Positions 13,674 to 16,475 of a stretch of 16,475 nucleotides of DNA are shown one piece after another. The position numbers and the translations under genes were made by a program. Numbering within the stretch: the stretch's first letter is position 1; every line of letters starts with the position of its first letter. Source of the stretch: Bacteroidales bacterium (GTDB lineage Bacteria > Bacteroidota > Bacteroidia > Bacteroidales > 4484-276); contig JAOZRY010000008.1 of assembly GCA_029939965.1 (NCBI GenBank), forward strand, positions 4,257-20,731. The letters are read 5' to 3'. The notes under the pieces are model-generated. The model saw only the letters and a list, made by a program, of their open reading frames with translations, made no database searches and was not told the DNA's origin.

Positions 13674-14693
13674 ATGAAAGTTAACAAAAACCTTAAAAGA
13701 ATCCTTGTAATCCAAACTGCTTCCATCGGTGATGTGGTACTGGCAACCCCTGTGGTAGAAAAACTTAAGGAATTTCATCCGGGCGCGAAAATTGATTTTC
13801 TTGTAAAAAATGGTATTGCAAGCCTGTTGACTTCACATCCAAAGATTAAAAGGGTTTTGGTGTGGGATAAATCTACCAAAAAGTATCAGCACCTCCAACA
13901 ATTGATTGCCGTTATCAGGGAGAGAAAATATGATGCAGTTGTAAATTTGCAGCGGTTTGCGTCCAGCGGATTGATCACAACTTTTTCGGGCGCACCAATA
14001 CGGCTGGGGTTCAATAAAAATCCTTTTGCCCTGTTTTTCACTAAATCGGTAAAACACAAAATTTCGGATGACCCGGCAAAAAGCCTGCACGAGATCGACC
14101 GGAACCTTTCAGTGATCGACAGTATTACCGACAGTTCAAAAGATTACCCCTTAAAATTATATCCAACACAAACTGATTTTGCCAAGGTATCGCAATTTAA
14201 AACCAGGAAATATATTTGCCTGGCACCAACATCTTTGTGGTTTACCAAACAGTACCCCCCCGAAAAGTGGGTTGAATTTCTGAAAGAAATAGATGAAGAA
14301 TTGGTGGTTTATTTCCTGGGGTCGAAGGGCGATCGTGGGGCATGTGATTTTATTATAAATGGGTCGGGGCATAGTAATTCATTGAATTTGTCAGGTAAAT
14401 TGTCTTTTCTCGAATCGGTTGCACTGATGAAAGATGCTGCTATGAATTTTGTAAACGACTCGGCCCCGCAACATTTTGCCTCGGCCATTAATGCACCTGT
14501 TACCTCAATATTTTGCTCTACAGTCCCGGCATTTGGGTTTGGCCCACTTTCCGAAAACTCAGCAGTTATTGAAACGGATGAAAAACTTGATTGCAAACCC
14601 TGTGGCCTTCACGGTTTTAAATCCTGTCCTAAGAATCATTTTAAATGTGCCCTGACCATAAAAAAGGAAAAATTACTTGCACGCATCAGATAA
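13674..14693 (+). CDS. Glycosyltransferase family 9 (heptosyltransferase-like)
   Basis: 339 residues. The start I-L-V-I-Q-T-A-S-I-G-D-V-V-L-A-T-P-V-V-E-K-L-K is the typical family 9 N-terminus (compare R-x-S-x-G-D-v-l-l-t-t-P). The second Rossmann half has L-A-P-T-S-L-W-F-T-K-Q-Y-P-P-E-K-W and N-D-S-A-P-Q-H-F-A-S-A, the nucleotide-sugar and acceptor site region. A Cys-rich stretch (C-K-P-C-G-L-H...C-P...C) near the C-terminus is common in family members of this type. It probably adds a sugar to lipopolysaccharide core on the cytoplasmic face of the inner membrane; the exact sugar and linkage cannot be read. It starts 18 bp after the RhuM gene. Confidence 0.9.
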   Translation: MKVNKNLKRILVIQTASIGDVVLATPVVEKLKEFHPGAKIDFLVKNGIASLLTSHPKIKRVLVWDKSTKKYQHLQQLIAVIRERKYDAVVNLQRFASSGLITTFSGAPIRLGFNKNPFALFFTKSVKHKISDDPAKSLHEIDRNLSVIDSITDSSKDYPLKLYPTQTDFAKVSQFKTRKYICLAPTSLWFTKQYPPEKWVEFLKEIDEELVVYFLGSKGDRGACDFIINGSGHSNSLNLSGKLSFLESVALMKDAAMNFVNDSAPQHFASAINAPVTSIFCSTVPAFGFGPLSENSAVIETDEKLDCKPCGLHGFKSCPKNHFKCALTIKKEKLLARIR

Positions 14694-14701
14694 ATTAACA
14701 G

Positions 14702-14709
14702 TAATTTTG
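14702..14709 (+). promoter_or_regulatory. Possible -7 promoter element upstream of the threonylcarbamoyl-AMP synthase gene
   Basis: TAATTTTG matches TAnnTTTG just after the glycosyltransferase stop. It is 94 bp from the next ATG. Only a weak CTTG (14676-14679) lies at roughly the -33 distance. A short stem (14757-14764 with 14773-14780, one G-T pair) lies between it and the gene. Confidence 0.3.
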
Positions 14710-14803
14710 TTGAGCCATTATAAGTGGATAGTTCCTGCACGGGCGAAATGAAAAAATTGGCGTTTTCGGGCTAACGCTAAATAATTAACTGACATCAGAA
14801 TTT

Positions 14804-15367
14804 ATGTTGCAAGAAATTGAAAAATCCCTCAGCGTATTAAAAAAAGGTGGGATAATATTATATCCCACCGATACAATTTGGGGCATAGGGTGCGATGCCA
14901 CCAACCAGCGTGCTGTTAACAAAATTTATAAACTGAAACGCAGGATCGAAGGTAAAAGCCTTTTGGTGCTGGTTGACGGGGTTGATATGATCAATAGTTA
15001 TGTTGAGGATGTAAACCCTCTGGTTATTGAACTTCTATCGAATTACGACAGGCCGCTAACTGCAATTTACCCAAAGTCGAAAAACCTTGCTAAGGGTGTG
15101 GCCGCACAGGATAAAACTATTGGTATCAGGGTGGTCAGGGATGAGTTTTGCCAGGCTTTGATACAGAAATTTGGCAAAGCAATAGTTTCTACTTCTGCCA
15201 ATCTATCGGGTGAGCCTTCCCCTGTTCTTTATAGCCAGATTTCGGATGAAATTAAAAATGGTGTTGACTATATCGTTAACCTCTACCATCGCAGGGTGCG
15301 TTCGATGAAACCATCCAGGATTATCCGCGTAAAAGAGCATGGGGATTTTGAAATCGTCCGTCCATAA
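14804..15367 (+). CDS. L-threonylcarbamoyladenylate synthase (Sua5/YciO/YrdC family)
   Basis: 187 residues, a single YrdC-type domain without the C-terminal Sua5 domain. It makes threonylcarbamoyl-AMP from threonine, bicarbonate and ATP for the t6A37 tRNA modification. Visible family features are G-G-I-I-L-Y-P-T-D-T-I-W-G-I-G-C-D-A near residues 15-32, K-I-Y-K-L-K-R-R, the R-P-L-T-A-I-Y-P strand, I-G-I-R-V-V-R, and I-V-S-T-S-A-N-L-S-G-E-P. The last of these is the Ser-rich nucleotide site. Some YciO paralogues share this architecture but not the function, so a gene symbol is withheld. Confidence 0.92.
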   Translation: MLQEIEKSLSVLKKGGIILYPTDTIWGIGCDATNQRAVNKIYKLKRRIEGKSLLVLVDGVDMINSYVEDVNPLVIELLSNYDRPLTAIYPKSKNLAKGVAAQDKTIGIRVVRDEFCQALIQKFGKAIVSTSANLSGEPSPVLYSQISDEIKNGVDYIVNLYHRRVRSMKPSRIIRVKEHGDFEIVRP

Positions 15368-15445
15368 TTTTTTCCCACCTACTTCATTCATTACAAAAGC
15401 TTTAATTGAAGAATTGGCTGAAACTACGCAAAAGCAAAAGTTTTA

Positions 15446-15478
15446 TCTGTAAGCCCCTTCCATCTTTTTATACTTTTG
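15446..15478 (+). promoter_or_regulatory. Putative Bacteroidota-type promoter for the cyanophycinase gene
   Basis: TACTTTTG (15471-15478) is an exact -7 TAnnTTTG match. TCTG (15446-15449), one base from the -33 TTTG, lies 21 bp upstream. The -7 box ends 33 bp before the ATG at 15512. This argues against translation starting at the TTG inside the box. Confidence 0.5.
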
Positions 15479-15511
15479 CCGGCTTTTAATTATAGAAAAC
15501 GATTTAAAATT

Positions 15512-16357
15512 ATGGACCAACACGGAAAACTCGTATTGATAGGTGGCGCCGAAAAGCGCTCTGGCAAAATGACGGTATTGAGAAGGACAGTGGAAATCAA
15601 TTATGCGAAAACCGTAGTTGTGATACCTACCGCATCTTCCTACCCAAGGTCTATGGGCGATTCTTATTATTATACCTTCAGGGATCTTGGTGCAAAGGAT
15701 ATTCATGTTTTCGACATCCGGAGTAAAGAAGAAGCAAACAACCAAAAATATCTTGAAAAAATAGCCTCCGCCGATCTTATTTTTTTTACGGGCGGCGACC
15801 AGGCAAAACTGGTTAATGTCATCAAACACACAAAACTGTTTGCCAGGATAAAAAAAAGGTGGATGGACGGGGCAACCATTGCTGGGACAAGTGCCGGGGC
15901 AGCAGGTGCCTGCGACCCCTTAATTTATGATGGCGATAAAAAAGGGTTTTCAAAGGGGGTGACAAAAACCGGCGAAGGCTTCGGGTTAATTAAAAATATT
16001 ACCATTGATACACATTTTACCGAACGGAACCGTATTTACAGGCTTTCTCAGTTTTTATTGTCAGGTAAAAGCCACCGTGGGATTGGGCTTGCAGAAAACA
16101 CCGGCGTCATTATTTCACCCGATCACACAATGGAAGTGATTGGGAGCGGAATGGTTACACTGATAAATTCAAAAAGGGCCACATTTTCCAATTATAATAT
16201 GATTGATAATTTTAAGCCCGTCAGTGCCAATGGTTTAAATTTTGGTTTCCTGCACAGTGGTGCTGTTTTTAATTTACAGTATTGGACCATTGATCGTGAA
16301 AAGTCAGGATTTGAAAGCATTTTCGATCCGGTATATTCTAATGCCAGGGTGAATTAA
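15512..16357 (+). CDS. Cyanophycinase (peptidase family S51)
   Basis: 281 residues from the ATG at 15512; an in-frame TTG at 15476 would add a 12-residue extension lying over the promoter. The enzyme hydrolyses cyanophycin (multi-L-arginyl-poly-L-aspartate) to Asp-Arg dipeptides. Family features: L-V-L-I-G-G-A-E at 7-14, F-F-T-G-G-D-Q (91-97), the nucleophile elbow A-G-T-S127-A-G-A, and D166-T-H-F-T-E-R-N-R-I with a catalytic-region His168. No signal peptide is visible, so it is probably cytoplasmic. A cyanophycin synthetase partner, if present, lies outside the window. Some S51 members cleave other peptides, so the substrate is not certain. Confidence 0.88.
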   Translation: MDQHGKLVLIGGAEKRSGKMTVLRRTVEINYAKTVVVIPTASSYPRSMGDSYYYTFRDLGAKDIHVFDIRSKEEANNQKYLEKIASADLIFFTGGDQAKLVNVIKHTKLFARIKKRWMDGATIAGTSAGAAGACDPLIYDGDKKGFSKGVTKTGEGFGLIKNITIDTHFTERNRIYRLSQFLLSGKSHRGIGLAENTGVIISPDHTMEVIGSGMVTLINSKRATFSNYNMIDNFKPVSANGLNFGFLHSGAVFNLQYWTIDREKSGFESIFDPVYSNARVN

Positions 16358-16373
16358 TTCACTTGTGGGTCAG

Positions 16374-16455
16374 TAGAAGGTAGAAGGTAGAAAGTGAAAA
16401 GTGAAAAGTGAAAGACAGAAGAACACCGAACACCGAACACCGAACACCGAACACT
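16374..16455. repeat. Compound heptanucleotide repeats downstream of cyanophycinase
   Basis: A first run of 7-mers (TAGAAGG x2, TAGAAAG, TGAAAAG x2) spans 16374-16408 and tails into TGAAAG. After a short spacer a second run has GAACACC four times and GAACACT once (16421-16455). The runs have different sequence but the same 7-bp period. The window ends 20 bases later. Confidence 0.9.
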
Positions 16456-16475
16456 GATTACCAATCACCATCCTC

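Noticed and set aside
15476..15511. TTG-initiated 12-residue extension of cyanophycinase
   Set aside because: It overlaps a good -7 promoter element, and homologous sequence begins around the ATG at 15512.
16374..16455. CRISPR-like or coding repeat
   Set aside because: The period is 7 bp with no spacers, and no frame continues from a start codon; it is a simple intergenic repeat.

Overview
The window looks like a chromosomal segment of a Bacteroidota member, probably Bacteroidales-like. The basis is protein content (BT_3928-type DoxX protein, tandem DUF1599 protein, folP next to a CdaA-type diadenylate cyclase, TPR lipoprotein), matches to the Bacteroidota -7 promoter element TAnnTTTG, absence of clear Shine-Dalgarno sites, and intergenic repeats of 7-bp period. 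Species cannot be read from the sequence. Every protein assignment was made by eye from motifs; no database search was run.

Layout. (1) 4-1281 (minus): DoxX/MauE-like membrane protein with a thioredoxin-like tail. (2) 1365-6595 (minus): an AT-rich block of four tightly packed genes, read in the order Vsr-like nuclease, DNA cytosine-5 methyltransferase, a 738-residue protein with a MutL/Hsp90-like ATPase at its N-terminus and a histidine-kinase module at its C-terminus, and a receiver-domain protein with a large unknown C-terminal region. This is the accessory part of the window and looks like a restriction/defence system coupled to a phosphorelay. (3) 6769-8036 (minus): tandem DUF1599 protein and an exported lysine-rich coiled-coil protein. 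(4) 8307-9987 (plus): folP and cdaA (folate and c-di-AMP synthesis). (5) 10063-11649 (minus): ruvX, def and a TPR lipoprotein. (6) 11771-14693 (plus): dapD, a RhuM-family gene that looks acquired, and a family 9 glycosyltransferase. (7) 14804-16357 (plus): threonylcarbamoyl-AMP synthase and cyanophycinase, followed by heptanucleotide repeats reaching almost to the window edge.

How the parts fit. The housekeeping genes are ordinary and carry their expected motifs. The four-gene block appears to have been inserted between the DUF1599 and DoxX genes, which are commonly close neighbours in Bacteroidota. Intergenic gaps within it are 2 to 5 bp, so the four proteins are probably made together. A working hypothesis is that the methyltransferase marks self DNA, the Vsr-like protein nicks or cuts, the double-GHKL protein acts as ATP-driven sensor/kinase, and the receiver protein is its phosphorylation target. 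No gene-free stretch exceeds 300 bases; the longest (8037-8306) holds a tandem repeat array whose motif recurs once per helical turn.
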